Assembly: GCA_003254905.1 (NCBI GenBank)
Contig: QANU01096639.1
Span: 117,437 to 181,436 of the forward strand
From: Nissolia schottii
Taxonomy: Eukaryota > Streptophyta > Magnoliopsida > Fabales > Fabaceae
Length of the DNA stretch: 64,000 nt
Direction of reading: 5' to 3'
Position 1 is the stretch's first letter; every line of letters begins with the position of its first letter. Position numbers and translations under genes: made by a program. Below, in pieces: positions 47,955 to 59,498 of the stretch. The notes under the pieces are model-generated. The model had not been told where the DNA came from. It did not search any database and saw nothing but the letters and a program-made list of their open reading frames with translations.

Positions 47955-49447
47955 GCTGCCTCATGTTGAGTTCTTTCTGGTCAAACAGGTATTTCAGACT
48001 TTTATGATCTGAAAACACCTCAAATCACACCCCATATAAATAATGTCTCCAAATCTTCAAGGCGAACACTATTGCAGCCAATTCCAGGTCATGTGTAGGG
48101 TAATTCATCTGGTGAGGTCTCAACTGTCTTGAGGCATATGCTATTGCCTGGTGGTTCTGCATCAGCACGCATCCTAATCCAGCACCAAATGCGCCGCAGT
48201 ATACTTCGAACGGTGCTTGAGGGTCTGGTAACACCAATACTGGAGCAGTGGTTAATTTTTCTTTTAGTTCGCGGAAACTTTGCTCCCTTCCTGGTTAACT
48301 TGGTTATGGGCAGCGCAATCTGCGAGAATCCTTTGATAAATCTCCGGTAATAGCCAACAAAACCCAAAAAGCTCCGGATCTCGGTAACTGAAGTGGGTTG
48401 CTCCCATGTCCTGACAGCTTCAACTTTTCCAGGGTCCACGGCCACTCCATGCTCTGACCCCACATGGCCGAGAAATTGCACCTCATTAGTCTAAAACTCA
48501 CACTTAGAGAGTTTGGAATATAGCTTCTTTTCCCGTAAGATCTCCGGTACCAATTTCAGGTGCCTGATGTGCTCCTCTTTACTTTTCAAGTACACCAATA
48601 TGTCGTCGATAAATACGATGACATACTCATCTAAGTGGGCATGGAAGATTCTATTCATGTAATCCATGAATATATCAGGGGCATTTGTTAATACAAATGA
48701 AATCATTGTAAACTCATAGTGGCCATATCGGGATCTAAATGCCATTTTGGGGGTATCCTCTTCTCGCACCCAAATCTGATGGTACCCCAACCGTAGGTCT
48801 ATCTTGGAGAAAACTTTGGCACCCTTCAGTTGATCTAGCAATTCATCAATTCTAGGCAGCAGGTATTTATTCTTAATTGTCACCTTATTTAGCTGCCTAT
48901 AGTCAATGCACATCCTCATAGTGCCGTTCTTTTTCTTTACAAACAAGACTGGCGCTCCCTATGGCAATGCACTAGGTCGAATAAACCTCTTGCCCATTAG
49001 CTCCTCTAACTGTTTCTTCAACTCCTGCAGTTCCAATGGGGACATCCTGTAAGGTGCAATAGAGATGGGGCCTGCTCCTGGTACTAAGTCAATTGAGAAC
49101 TCCACCTCCCGCTTTAGAGGAAACTCCGGAATCTCAGCAAGGAACACATCCGGACACTCCTTCACTACGGGAATGGTTTCGACTTCCAAATTTGTTGCGG
49201 TAACCTCTGAGGATGTTAGAAAGATATACTCCTGATTCCTCATCGGACAACAATACAGCACGGTTGACTCCACTTCTGGAACTGGCATACTGGCGTCGGC
49301 TGGAGGAAAGATCACCAGTTTCCTGGCACAATCCAAGACCACCGATTGACATGCAACCAATCCATCCCTAGGATTATGTCTAATCCAACTAGGGGAAGAC
49401 AAATCAAGTCTGCTACAACCAATCTCTCCTGCACTTACAGCGAGCAC
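47955..49447 (-). pseudogene. RT and RNase H of element 3, decayed
   Basis: Minus-strand reverse transcriptase: [19 protein letters not shown], a TAG at 48961-48959 where Trp of SPWGAPVLF is expected, [16 protein letters not shown], catalytic FIDDILVY intact near 48600, a second TAG at 48493-48491 again at an expected Trp, then FLGHVGSEHG and [20 protein letters not shown] deletion of roughly 30 bp with frameshift near 48290 removes the join to RNase H, which continues as [41 protein letters not shown], then TGA at 48027-48025. RNase H is then cut by the 44195-47954 LTR. Confidence 0.88.
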
Positions 49448-50736
49448 TTAAGACATGTGTGACACGTGGCTACAGGTGGTGCTGTGGGTGTAGATACATT
49501 CATCGTGTAAGGAAGCAATGTAAAGGGCAGTGCTAGCTCCTTCACAATATCTTCAGATATAAAGGAGTGGGATGCTCTGAAATCATATAAGACATTCAAA
49601 AACTTGCCCTTGAGAAAACACTTACCCTGCAGTAGCCCTTCTTCCTCTTGCACCTCATCAACTGCCATAGTAAACACCCTGTCCTGGCATTGCACTGGGG
49701 TGGAAACGTTGGGCAGGACTGATGTAGTGGCCTTCTTTACCGCATCGGTAGCAGGCATTCTGTCTGGCCAAGCACTCGCCTTGATGTAGCCTTCCACACT
49801 TTGGACACATTGATGACCTGTCCTCCTTTGGTAGCATCCCGAGTTAGGAGGTTCTCCCTGTACCTGGGGCCTCATCACTTGCTGCCCACCCCTCGGGGGT
49901 CCTGCTCTAAACTGATTTGGTGCTCTCTTTATTCCTTCTTGTTACTAAAGAGGGTACTGACTTCTACCCCTGTTAGCCATCGGGGCCTAAAATGGACCTT
50001 TCCTTCGGGGTTCCCACTGCGAACTCCCAACTTCATCCGTCTTTCTTTTATTCCACACTGATGCCAAGATTATATTGGCCTTTTCCTGAGCCAAACTCTT
50101 ATTCCCCAATGTAGCGTAATCTTTGATTCCCAGCACATTTATCGATGCATGTAACTCATCCCTTAGTCCTCGTCGATACTTACCACACTTCCATCCTTCA
50201 TCAGGATTCAGCTGGTAAGTCTGTGAGTATCTGCAAAGTCTCTCAAACTTCGTAGTGTATTCCACAACGGTCATTCTTTGATGTCTTAACACCATAAACT
50301 CTGCTTTCTTCTGCTCTCTTAGTTCCTTGAGAAAGTACTTACTAAGAAGAGCTTCCTTGAATTGCGTCCCGGTAACCGGGGCATGCTCCTGCTCCAGAAG
50401 AGGCTTAGTTGAATCCCACCATTCCAAAGCATCATCTTTCAGCTTTCGGGAGGCAAACCTAACATTCTGTGCCTCCGAGCAGGGAATATCCTCAAAATTC
50501 TGTTCTAACTCTCTTAGTCAGCTGTGGATCTGCTCTAAACCTCTAACCCCCATAAAGACAGGAGGATTAGCTTTGCAGAAATCCATAAACTTTTGAGTAT
50601 CTGCCTCTTCACTGGTTGGCGTAGCTTGTCGATGGTTATTCGATTCAGTTATGGCACGAGTCAGCTCACGAATTAGGACTGCCATACCTGCAGGCTCGTC
50701 CTCTTCACGTTGTGTAGTATCTCTACGGGGTGGCAT
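49436..50736 (-). pseudogene. gag and protease of element 3, decayed
   Basis: Start ATG at 50736-50734 (MPPRRDTTQREEDEPAG). A TGA at 50520-50518 stands where Trp is expected (QIHS-stop-LRELEQ). Gag core: LEWWDSTKPLL, LLSKYFLKELREQKKAEF, KFERLCRYSQTYQLNPDEGW, DYATL. The zinc-knuckle region has two compensating frameshifts: the cysteine-rich sequence is present only in another frame. Protease DSGAS reads DFRAS (VLYDFRASHSFIS), so the active site is lost. The frame shifts near 49440 into RT. Confidence 0.85.
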
Positions 50737-50890
50737 ATCTAACCTGTGGTACCTGCACAATTTTGAGGTGATCAGTCTCAAGATAGGCCGGTACATATGG
50801 CTTAGCACATACAACTTATTAGATTCATATACTGTCATCATGCTCGAAAGCATAGTGCAGCTCAGCCCCCAGGCTCTAAAGGACTAAACT

Positions 50891-50902
50891 GATCTGATAC
50901 CA
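50891..50902 (-). other. Primer-binding site of element 3
   Basis: Minus-strand TGGTATCAGATC, one base off the initiator Met tRNA match, two bases from the LTR end at 50905. Confidence 0.88.
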
Positions 50903-50904
50903 AA

Positions 50905-53734
50905 TGAAACACCCTAGCTAGCTAGTCTACGCTTAAGTCGCAAACTCACATAGTAAGTTGTTATTCAGTTTGGTTAGGATAGTACTTAGTCTTATTTATG
51001 AGTTAAGAAAATACCGTTACTTAGAAAATATGGACCAATTTTAAACTTTCTCTCATACATATCATAATATAAACTATGAACCTTGTACACGTTAGAAACA
51101 TATAGTGCGAGCTGTCACATAGCATGCTTAACTAATGTTAATAAGATATAGTCAACATCTAATAGCAACCAGTGGTCCATAACATACCTTCTCAACCAGA
51201 TACACACGCATTACCATAGTTGTTACATACAAATATTTAGTAGTACCAAAACATAGAGTCTACTGACTAATAACCTATTCTTCTGCTCGCCCTCCTTTGT
51301 ACTGCTCTTCCTCGTGTTGCTCCTCCCCTTATTCCTTGTCAAACCCTGGAGTCATGAATGAGTGGGGTGAGAACATGGCACTCTCAATGGAAAAACTTGG
51401 GATCTAGGGAACTTCTTATTCTCATTTATGATCCAAGCCGCTCAGGGGTCTCTAAGTGTCACCATTATACTATATCCCTACTACTTATTAGCATCCATAC
51501 TAAGCCTAAGCAATTTTATCTATATTACTAGGCGAATGAGGGAACCTATTCTTTTATTATCTATGTCATCTATTCTCTATTCAAAATTCTAGATCACATA
51601 CTGTCACATAATTCACATAGCTACTAGTACTGTCTCAAAAACCTCATTTTCCGAAAACCATTTTACTTATAAGCTTCAGCTCGCATCCACTTATAACCGT
51701 GCCCATTTTAATTATAAGTTTCAGCTCAAATCCACTTATACTTATGCTCTATAAGTCTTGACTTATAAGTATCTCTGCCCTTGTCCCTTATAGATGCGGC
51801 CACACCGCTACAACCACGCTTACAGCCCGCATCGTGGCGACCAGGCAGCGCTCAACCTGAATGATCTTGGCCATGAATAATCGCCAACCATGACCGGGGT
51901 TACCACCCTTGGATGGCATTGGGGTTGGACCTTGGACTCGACCGGGACTTAGACCTTCACCGAAATCTGAACCTTGGAACTGTTAGAGGTGGTCTTATTC
52001 TCTTTCTATCTCATCATATGCACAGTCTAATATCTCAATGCAACAATTCACATATAATAAATACAACTCAATATCTCATATCCAATCTCAAGAATACTCC
52101 CTATAACTTTCATCATCAAATTCAACACATATAAGGAACATAATTTCATGCTCAAACATTTCTTAAACATACACAAACATATATCTAGCAATTATTCCAA
52201 TAATCACAAAGCATACACCAGCTTTCTGTCAGAAATTAGTGATCAGAAACCGAAGAGGTCCAAGACCTTACCCCAAGGTTTTTGATAGCTCTAATATCCT
52301 TTTTCGTGCTTAGAAATTTAGATTTCAACCCTAAATTCACAAAATCACTATTTTACCCTTTTTCCCAAAATTGTTGTTTTCCCCCGTAAAGCCCTGTTTT
52401 CTTTGGAATTTTAGTTCTCAAGAACCCGATGGACTCAAGACTTGGCCCTAACGTTTTTGATAGTTATAAAGCCATATTTTATGAAAATCAACCCAGTTTT
52501 TCAGTCCCAAATTCGAAATTCCCATTTTGCCCTTGTATGCCCGAAAACGTCGTTTCTGTCTATTTTGCTGAGGAATTCATCGGGGACTCCAAAAATCACA
52601 AAACTTGACATCCCCACTCAATTTTTCGTGTAAATTTCAAAAACAACATTTGTTTTTCATGATAAAATTCCCATCATACAGTTCCTCTCAAAAACGTGGT
52701 TATTTCCTATTTCCAACTTAGGTTTTCCTAAATTTTGACAAAGTCACAAATAGCACCAGCAGCTGCAGACAAATATCAACAACACATATATAGTCATGGC
52801 CACATATAACATCCTAAAACCATATATCATCTAACATAAAACCACATAGACAGTGGTTATGTCGGTTAACCCACTTGCACAGTTTCTGCTACTCGTTCAG
52901 CGTGCCTACGCAGAATCCAAACTTGCTCAATTGCTTCCAAGCACTTGCTCTATGATATATTTATGAGAGATTTCCTTAAGAACTAGGAGAAATTTGTGAG
53001 GTTAGGTTTAGGGAACTTGGGATAGGTTCTGTGAAGGAAAGTCTCTGGGTCAGTGTTTAGACAGGGTAACGACTAAGTGTGTAAACGGACAGAGTTTTGG
53101 CTAAGGTTCTCTTTTTCCTCTCTAAAATTTCAGATTCTAAGGGTATTTATAGGCCCTTAGGCAGAAATTTACTTTCCCATTTTTCCATTAACTTAAATTC
53201 CCATTTTACCCTTGATGACATAAGCTATGACATCATCACCATGAGTCATTACATGACTCACCTAGGTGATTCACCATATTTGAATCTTTGATCACACTTG
53301 GGCCATTCTTGGCCATGTGGTAGCCTTTGTGTCTTGGCCACTTTTGTGGCCAAGAATTAAGGGTCACTCACAGATCAATTTTGATCAGGTTTTGTCGTTC
53401 TCGGTTCCGGTACTTCGCGTAGGGTTATTCCAAAAATATTCTGATCACATCCTTGTGATCTCCTAATTTTTTTAAGTAAGAACCTAAGTCAATCTAAAGT
53501 ATTTGTGAACTTTCTTCTGTAACTGTACATTTTACAGATACCTTAGATGCACCACTGAATTCTAGAGACAAAGAGTAATTATTCTAGTGTCTGCAGAATT
53601 TTATGAAATTGAGCAGAATTATTTCTACAGACATTTTTAACCTAAGAGTTCATATTTCTAAATATTTAACCTACAAAAGAAATTATATGCATTTATCTGG
53701 CGAGATTTTCACTAAGCAAAAACAATATGTTACA
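50905..53734 (-). repeat. 5' LTR of element 3, minus strand
   Basis: 2830 bp, plus-strand reading TGAAACACCCTAGCTAGCTAG...AACAATATGTTACA. Closest to the 44195-47954 solo LTR: both ends and the 176-bp repeat units (two here, about 52250-52640) agree. Two-stem structure at 51344-51447, TATA box on the minus strand at 53151-53144, GATCAC/GTGATC hairpin near 53444-53461. Confidence 0.85.
53144..53151 (-). promoter_or_regulatory. LTR TATA box, minus strand
   Basis: TATAAATA on the minus strand after GGGCC, probable promoter of the element 3 5' LTR. Confidence 0.6.
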
Positions 53735-53954
53735 CGGAGCACCAATGGAGATGACCTTAGAGCAATTCGGGTCGGTGATGAAGCTGCCGACCATGGGACA
53801 TAGTCTGTTTTCTAGCCTTTCAGACTGGCCGTTCAATTCTACGGGCGCCCCCTTTAGCGAGGATTTGGCCCTAGACACGATCGAGCATACCGGGGCCAAA
53901 AATCATAAGAATAGGCCTCAAGTCAGCAGCTTGCCGGTAGATCAGAGGATCTAC
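53735..53954 (+). pseudogene. Fragment of a plant transposon ORF (PF20167-like)
   Basis: An open stretch reads GAPMEMTLEQFGSVMKLPTM, GHSLFSSLSDWPFNSTGAPF, SEDLALDTIEHTGAKNHKN and then RPQVSSLPVDQRIYYNIL. It resembles the plant transposon protein family often carried by Tat/Athila-related elements (similar to PF20167), from memory of the family pattern. It is cut on the left by the end of the minus-strand LTR and on the right by an LTR start at 53955. No start codon or complete domain remains. Confidence 0.6.
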
Positions 53955-54333
53955 TATAACATCCTGACTTTTCTAGTATGGAAAATCCCGTAATAAATAA
54001 TTAAAAACCCGGTCGGGAAGGAGAATAACATAATTTTTCCCTAACTCATGAAGTTTTCAGTTAGGGTTACGATTGCTCAACCTCACAGATTTTTCTAGAG
54101 AACGTGGATGAGTTTTGGTTTAATTGAGAATTTTTCTAGATACCAGAAATGCTCGTAAAATACTCTAACAGGAAAATAAATCCAAGAACACCCTAATTGA
54201 ACTCGCGGTATTAACAAGAAAATTTAGTAGATTGCAATGGTATGTTCGGAATATTTTTGGGACATCCGTCTATGAGAGATTTCAGATAGACTGCGAACAA
54301 ACGTGAGCGAAACCGACCGAGAGGCATTGGTTT
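53955..54333 (+). repeat. Truncated gypsy LTR start D
   Basis: TATAACATCCTGACTTTTC at 53955 matches the family LTR start with TG changed to TA. It runs 379 bp through the U3 region and is cut by LTR E at 54334. Left flank TCTAC. Confidence 0.75.
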
Positions 54334-55009
54334 TGTAACATCTCGCTTTTTCCTTAGTAAAAAGTTCACATAAACAAATATAAAATAAGTCCTAAATTAA
54401 TTTAGAACGATGAGAATAGGAGTCTTAGGTCGAGAGCATCCTTAGCACATAGGGCTTGTGGTTCGGCGAAATTCCGCAGACAGCAGAAGGACTACATCTG
54501 ATCGTTGGGAACTACCGACGCATCAAAGGTATTTGCGAGAAATACTCCTCCGGCGAGAAATTCATAAATACCTTTGGAGACCCTAAGTCCCATGTTAAGG
54601 ATAATTAGAGGACCGCGACGGTATGATCGAAATATTTTTTGGACGACCGTGCGCGACGCATTGGGACTGCGAACAACTAAACACGAGCGAAACGGGACCG
54701 GGAGGAGTCCAAAAATCTGATTCCCACGTGATGCATCAGATTTTTATGGAAAAAATTAATAAAATATAATTTACGATTCATTGATTTGACCTTTTTAATT
54801 ATCTTTCTAATTAATTAATTAATTAATTAAATTAAGAATGGCAAAATGGTAATTATGGGGAAGGGCAAAATGGGAATGTGATGGCAAATTTCATGGCTAT
54901 AAATAGCCAAGCCACCAGCCACCCCATCACTCACAAAGCTCTCTCAGAATAGCAGAAACTCTGCCCGTGTGCATTGCAATCGCACTGCTGAAGCCGACCG
55001 GGGGTAGGA
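54334..55009 (+). repeat. Truncated gypsy LTR start E
   Basis: TGTAACATCTCGCTTTTTCC, closely related to the 28036 LTR. Contains a GACGG block near 54612 and a TATA box at 54898-54905. Cut at 55009 by LTR F. Left flank GGTTT. Confidence 0.82.
54898..54905 (+). promoter_or_regulatory. LTR TATA box
   Basis: TATAAATA inside an inverted repeat, TGGCTAT-AA-ATAGCCA. Confidence 0.6.
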
Positions 55010-55619
55010 TGTAACATCCCGCTTTTTCACCGTACAGATAATTAGCATAATAGATAATTATAGGTTAATTAAGGAGGTAAGAAAAATCAAATTATTACCT
55101 TTAATTCATAAGAATCATCTTTAACTCATAAGAATAGCAGCCAAAGTTGAGGTTTCGTGACCGGCCAATTTTTCAGAGATTTAGAGCGATTTTCGGACCA
55201 ATCGGGAATTTTTCCGGATACCGAAAGTACTTGTAAAATACACTAATAAAATAATAATTCCCCAAATATCTCCACCGGACTCAACTACTAATAAGGAAAA
55301 AATTAGTAGAGCGCGAGGGTATGTCCGAAATATTTTTCGGACAACCGTACGCGGAGTACCGGGACTGCGAACAACAAAAACACGATCAAGCATGATCAAA
55401 ATTGGACTGACAGGATCATGTTTATCCATAGTGGATATTTATATAAAATATACTATTATATAATATAATAATCTTAATGAATAGTGATAATAATAATATA
55501 ATAGTAATATATAATATATATAATATAACAATTATAATTATATAATATATGTATATATGTATCAGGCGGTGGGGGCCTTTATATTCACCCCCCCTGATGC
55601 TCTTTTTCATTTTTTCTTT

Positions 55620-55810
55620 GGAAGCACAATTGCTTCATTGTTTCTTTTTCTTTGTTTCCCCTTACACAAATTCATTCATTTCTTTGTTTTCTTTGGAAGC
55701 TTTGTGCTTCATTTCTTTGCCTTCTTTTCTTTATTTCTTTGTTTCCCCTTCCCCCACCCAAGACGCCATTTTCATTTTGTTTTCCTTCAGAAGCATTAAG
55801 CTTCACTTTC
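55620..55810 (+). repeat. Three GAAGC/GCTTC hairpins
   Basis: GAAGC-ACAATT-GCTTC near 55621, GAAGC-TTTGT-GCTTC near 55695, GAAGC-ATTAA-GCTTC near 55790. Stems are constant and loops vary, the reverse of the 58713 array. Confidence 0.75.
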
Positions 55811-56192
55811 TTTCTTTCTTTTTCGTTCTGTTTCTTTCTTTTTTTTTGGTTGTCCGTTCTTGCACTGCTGTGATGTTGCCGGACACCGGAAAAATAGCAA
55901 GATCATCATGGAAGTGCTCCGGGAATTTTCCTCTTCACTTCTATCGTTTCCAAACTGGATTTGGAGGTGGGTAGTCTGAACACCCCTGTCTATAGGATTT
56001 TTATCTGTATGTTATGTATGTATTTTTGAGTAGGAAAAATTAGAAATATTATGACAAAAATATGGAGTTAAATATACTTGAAGGATTTTTAGAAATATTG
56101 AGGTTAGGAAAATATAACTATGTTGGTTGGAACTGTGTAGGAGGCTCAGTAAGCTTTAAGAAAGGATTCTGTTTTTGACGCTGTGACTTGAC

Positions 56193-56352
56193 CACTGAGC
56201 GGCCACACAGGACCGCGGAGCGGCCGAGCACAGGACGTGCCCACTGAGAGGCCACACAGGCACGCTGAGCGGCATCACGCAGGACCAAGCGCTGATCGGC
56301 TTGACCCTAAGTTGACCTACTAAGCTTGTTTTTGGCCTGTGCACTGAGCGGC
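56193..56352. repeat. CGCTGAGCGG word cluster
   Basis: About six copies or near-copies (ACTGAGCGG, GCGGAGCGG, GCTGAGCGG) spaced 18-60 bp, ending just before LTR G starts. Confidence 0.85.
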
Positions 56353-57529
56353 CTAGCCCAGGTGTAACATCCCGATTTTCTCTTAGAGGAATAATCGTGA
56401 TTTATTAATTTTTCATAATGATTAGAGAATTGAGATGGGAAATTTTAGTTAAAATATCCCTCGAAATTTCGACGTGTGGCGGTAGAAAATTCGGCGCACA
56501 ACCGAACCGACATCAGTTGCCGATGAATTTTGGCACGCAAAATGATGTACGTGAAAATAATCTCCCAGAGGAAAATTTCACAAGCACCTTTAATATTAAT
56601 ACCCTTAGGTAGGTGGGAAATAGAGGATCGCGACGGTACAAACGGAATATTTTTCGGACGACCGTGCGCGACGCACCGAGACTGCGAGCGATAAAACACG
56701 AGCGAACCGGGACTGGGAGAAATTAAAATCTTCTCAGCTGAAGGGAGAAGGGCTGCACGGTTATGTGAGGGAGATTTAGTCAAAAACACATTCCCTAAAT
56801 TAAGCTTCCAAATGTCATTCACCATACTCTCATTAATTACTACCCATACTTTCTACTATTCACCTTTTTATTAAATTTCAAAAATAACAATTTAATTTCT
56901 CACCATTTCAGCCACCAAGGCCGAACCCTCTCTTCCATTTTCTCTCCCAAAATTTTCATCTCCTTCAAACTCCATAGCCACTCTTCAAACAAACTCCAAG
57001 AACACCACCTTGTTCTAAAGAAAGACAAGCATTCTTGCTACCATTTTCCCTCCCCAAAACCGAACCCCACAAGCCCAAAGTTCCCTCATCTCATTCTCAT
57101 TTCTTCCACTAAAAATCTAGAGGAGAACTCTCATCTTGTTCTCTCTAGAAAACTCAAGCCATTCCTCAAGAACACAAGCACATCAAGCTCATTCTTAAGG
57201 AAGCAAGCAAGTGGTGCTCCAACACCTTGGAGGCTTCTTGTCAACACTCACACCACCAACCAAGGACTCTTTGGAAGTGGGTAACTTAGGCTTTCACTCA
57301 TTCTTTAGTGCTCTTGAGCTCATGAATGATTTTGTATGTTTATGTGTGTTTTATGTTTATGTGTTATATGCTTAATGCCTTGAAATATTTTGTTATAATG
57401 TGATAATGTAAAGCAAAGTTAGAGCATGGCTAGAGGTTGAAATGATGTGAGAAACTATGTATGTTTGAGTGGAAAGTACATGGAAGAGTTTGAGAAAAGG
57501 TGACATAGAACAAAAATGAGGTTTTTGGC

Positions 57530-58225
57530 ATAAAAGGGCAAAATGGTCATTTCGGGATTTTTGGGTATTTAGAATAAAAATCTGGGTTTCTTTTTATGAA
57601 AAATGGGTTTAGAGGTATCAAAAACCTTGGGGTCAAGACTTGAGTCCATTGGAATGTGGTTAACTAAAATTTTGAAGAAAATTGGTTTTTATGTGCAAAA
57701 ATGGCATTTTGATCAAAAAGGGCAAATCTGTAATTTCAGGTGTTTGGACTAAAAATCTAGGTTTCTTTTTATGAAAAATGGGTTTAGAGGTATCAAAAAC
57801 CTTAGGGTCAAGTCTTGAGTCCATTGGGTTATGGATAAACAAAATTTCAAAGAAAAATCGGTTTTTCGGACAAAAATGGTATTTTAAGCAAAAGAGGGCA
57901 AATCTGTAATTTCAGGTGTTTGGACTAAAAATCTGGGTTTATTAACATGAAAAATGGGTTTAGAGGTATTAAAAACCTTAGGGTCAAGTCTTGGGTCCAT
58001 TGGGTTATGGAGAAATAAAATTCCAAAGAAAAATCGGTTTTTATGGGCAAAAAATGATTTTTGATCAAAAAGGGCAAAACTGTAATTTCAAGTAATGAAA
58101 TTAAAAATCTGGGTTTGTTTTCATAAAAAGTGGGTTTAGAACTATGAAAAACTTTAGGGTCAAGCTTTGAGTCCATCGGTCAATGAATGATTAAAAATCC
58201 TAACGAAAAATGGGTTTTTCGGGTA
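57530..58225 (+). repeat. 176-bp tandem repeat, four units
   Basis: The anchor GGGTTTAGAGGTATCAAAAA recurs at about 57605, 57780, 57956 and, as a variant, 58132, a period of 175-176 bp. Each unit carries two arms like AAGGGCAAA...CTGTAATTTCA and TTGAGTCCATTGG. Two units with the same period occur in the LTRs at 45780-46135 and 52250-52640. Confidence 0.9.
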
Positions 58226-58712
58226 AAAGATTTTAGGTGTGACAAACATGAGTTTATTCAGTTATGTGTACCTGTTTATTCAGTTGCATTATGTCATTTG
58301 CATTACTATGAGCCACCCAAGGGGTGCAGAGAACAAGAATAGATTATGAGTACCAAGCAGTGCATGCATCATGAGGCAGTGTTGCCACAGGACTTAGGGC
58401 AACCATAGATCGCTAGAATTAAATAAATTAATGTGCAAAGATGGTAATATAATTTAGGGAAACAGTTAAGTCTAAAGACGGGCCCCGACCACAGAGGGTT
58501 GGAGTAGCCCGAAGTTATGACATAGTTATGTGATAGGAATCCCTCTCTTGGCACGTCATACCTGACAAGCCCCTCCCCAGCCGTGCGAGACGGACTGGGT
58601 TATGATTATGATACGCAGATAAAGATCTGAACGCGGGTTTCCACCCGGATGAGAGAAAAGAAAGTAAGGAACGCTTGCGCTTTTATGTCATGACATTTAA
58701 AAGACGAGTAAG

Positions 58713-58926
58713 TACACCCCCAGACGTGGTGTAAGTATCGCCCCCAGACGTGGCGAAAGGATCCCCCAGACGTGGATCAAGAGAAACAGATATGCCCCCA
58801 GACGTGGCATCAGGCGCACCCCCAGTTGTGGTGAGCAACCTACGCCCCCAGACGTGGCGGAGGACTGTCCCCCAGACGTGGACAGAGAAAGAAAAAGAGA
58901 GATCTTGTCCCCCAGACGTGGACAAG
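58713..58926 (+). repeat. Eight-unit covarying hairpin array, CCCAGACGT loop
   Basis: Eight hairpins with a 9-nt loop CCCAGACGT (once CCCAGTTGT) and perfectly paired stems. In order: TACACC/GGTGTA (58713), TCGCC/GGCGA (58738), GATCC/GGATC (58760), ATGCC/GGCAT (58792), CACC/GGTG (58817), CGCC/GGCG (58843), CTGTCC/GGACAG (58865), CTTGTCC/GGACAAG (58904). Only the inner CC/GG is constant. Confidence 0.93.
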
Positions 58927-59167
58927 CGAGCCCTCGCCTGCCAGTGCTATCGCCAGGGTACACTCCCGCCATTCTATCAGTTGAATGGTTGCAAGAGGTT
59001 GCGGCTGTATGAGGGACGACGGTCCCGCAGTCTGCAAGGGGGTGAGGGCATCCAGCAGCGAAGAAGAAGGACGCGACACAGGCGCGTAAGAGAACCCCTA
59101 TCCCCTCATGCATTATATTTAATTGCTAATTGTATAAACTGTATGATTATATCTAATTATATATATG

Positions 59168-59198
<31 letters not shown>

Positions 59199-59398
59199 GC
59201 TTATGAGTACATGTTGAGTCAACCGTCCGTGAGACACATACGAGACGGTCATAGTAGCACCGAGAGTCTAATGATGAAGCACGATAACTTAGTAAGAAAG
59301 ATTAGATCCCCATCACCTAGTAATTAGATAAAGCCGCCCAGGAACTTAGGCAAGAAATAATTGGTAGGATGTCTAGATGCATGAATCACTTAGAGATC

Positions 59399-59498
59399 CC
59401 TGGACGGCCGAAGCATAAGTGAGTAACCAGATCCCCACGACCCTACAGTTATCCACTGAGAACCACCGTTCTCACCCCCACTCACTTGTGGCTTCAGG
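59399..59498 (+). other. Conserved two-stem structure, LTR G
   Basis: GAAGCATAAGTGAGT (59410-59424) pairs with ACTCACTTGTGGCTTC (59480-59495) with one bulge and one G-U pair. Inner GAGAAC/GTTCTC hairpin between them. Confidence 0.8.

Larger units (their letters stand above)
39191..53734 (-). mobile_element. Tekay/Del-like gypsy element 3, minus strand (composite)
   Basis: On the minus strand: 5' LTR 53734-50905, PBS 50902-50891, gag-pol from 50736, integrase tail to about 42745, then 3' LTR 42260-39191. A solo LTR in the opposite orientation (44195-47954) interrupts RNase H. The two flanking LTRs belong to different subfamilies, and the flanks (CAAGA left, CGGAG right) are not a TSD. The element is therefore a recombinant or has lost one original end. 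Confidence 0.82.
55010..56362 (+). repeat. Truncated gypsy LTR start F
   Basis: TGTAACATCCCGCTTTTTCACC at 55010, running 1353 bp to LTR G. Contains a (TA)-rich block 55440-55560, CT-rich leader 55600-55860 with three GAAGC/GCTTC hairpins, GTGGGTAG near 55965 and CGCTGAGCGG words 56193-56352. Open frames 55549-55974 follow the CT-rich repeats and are not credible. Left flank TAGGA. Confidence 0.82.

Noticed and set aside
55549..55974. A 141-codon membrane-like protein
   Set aside because: Phe/Leu-rich translation of a CT-rich LTR leader, open in several frames at once.
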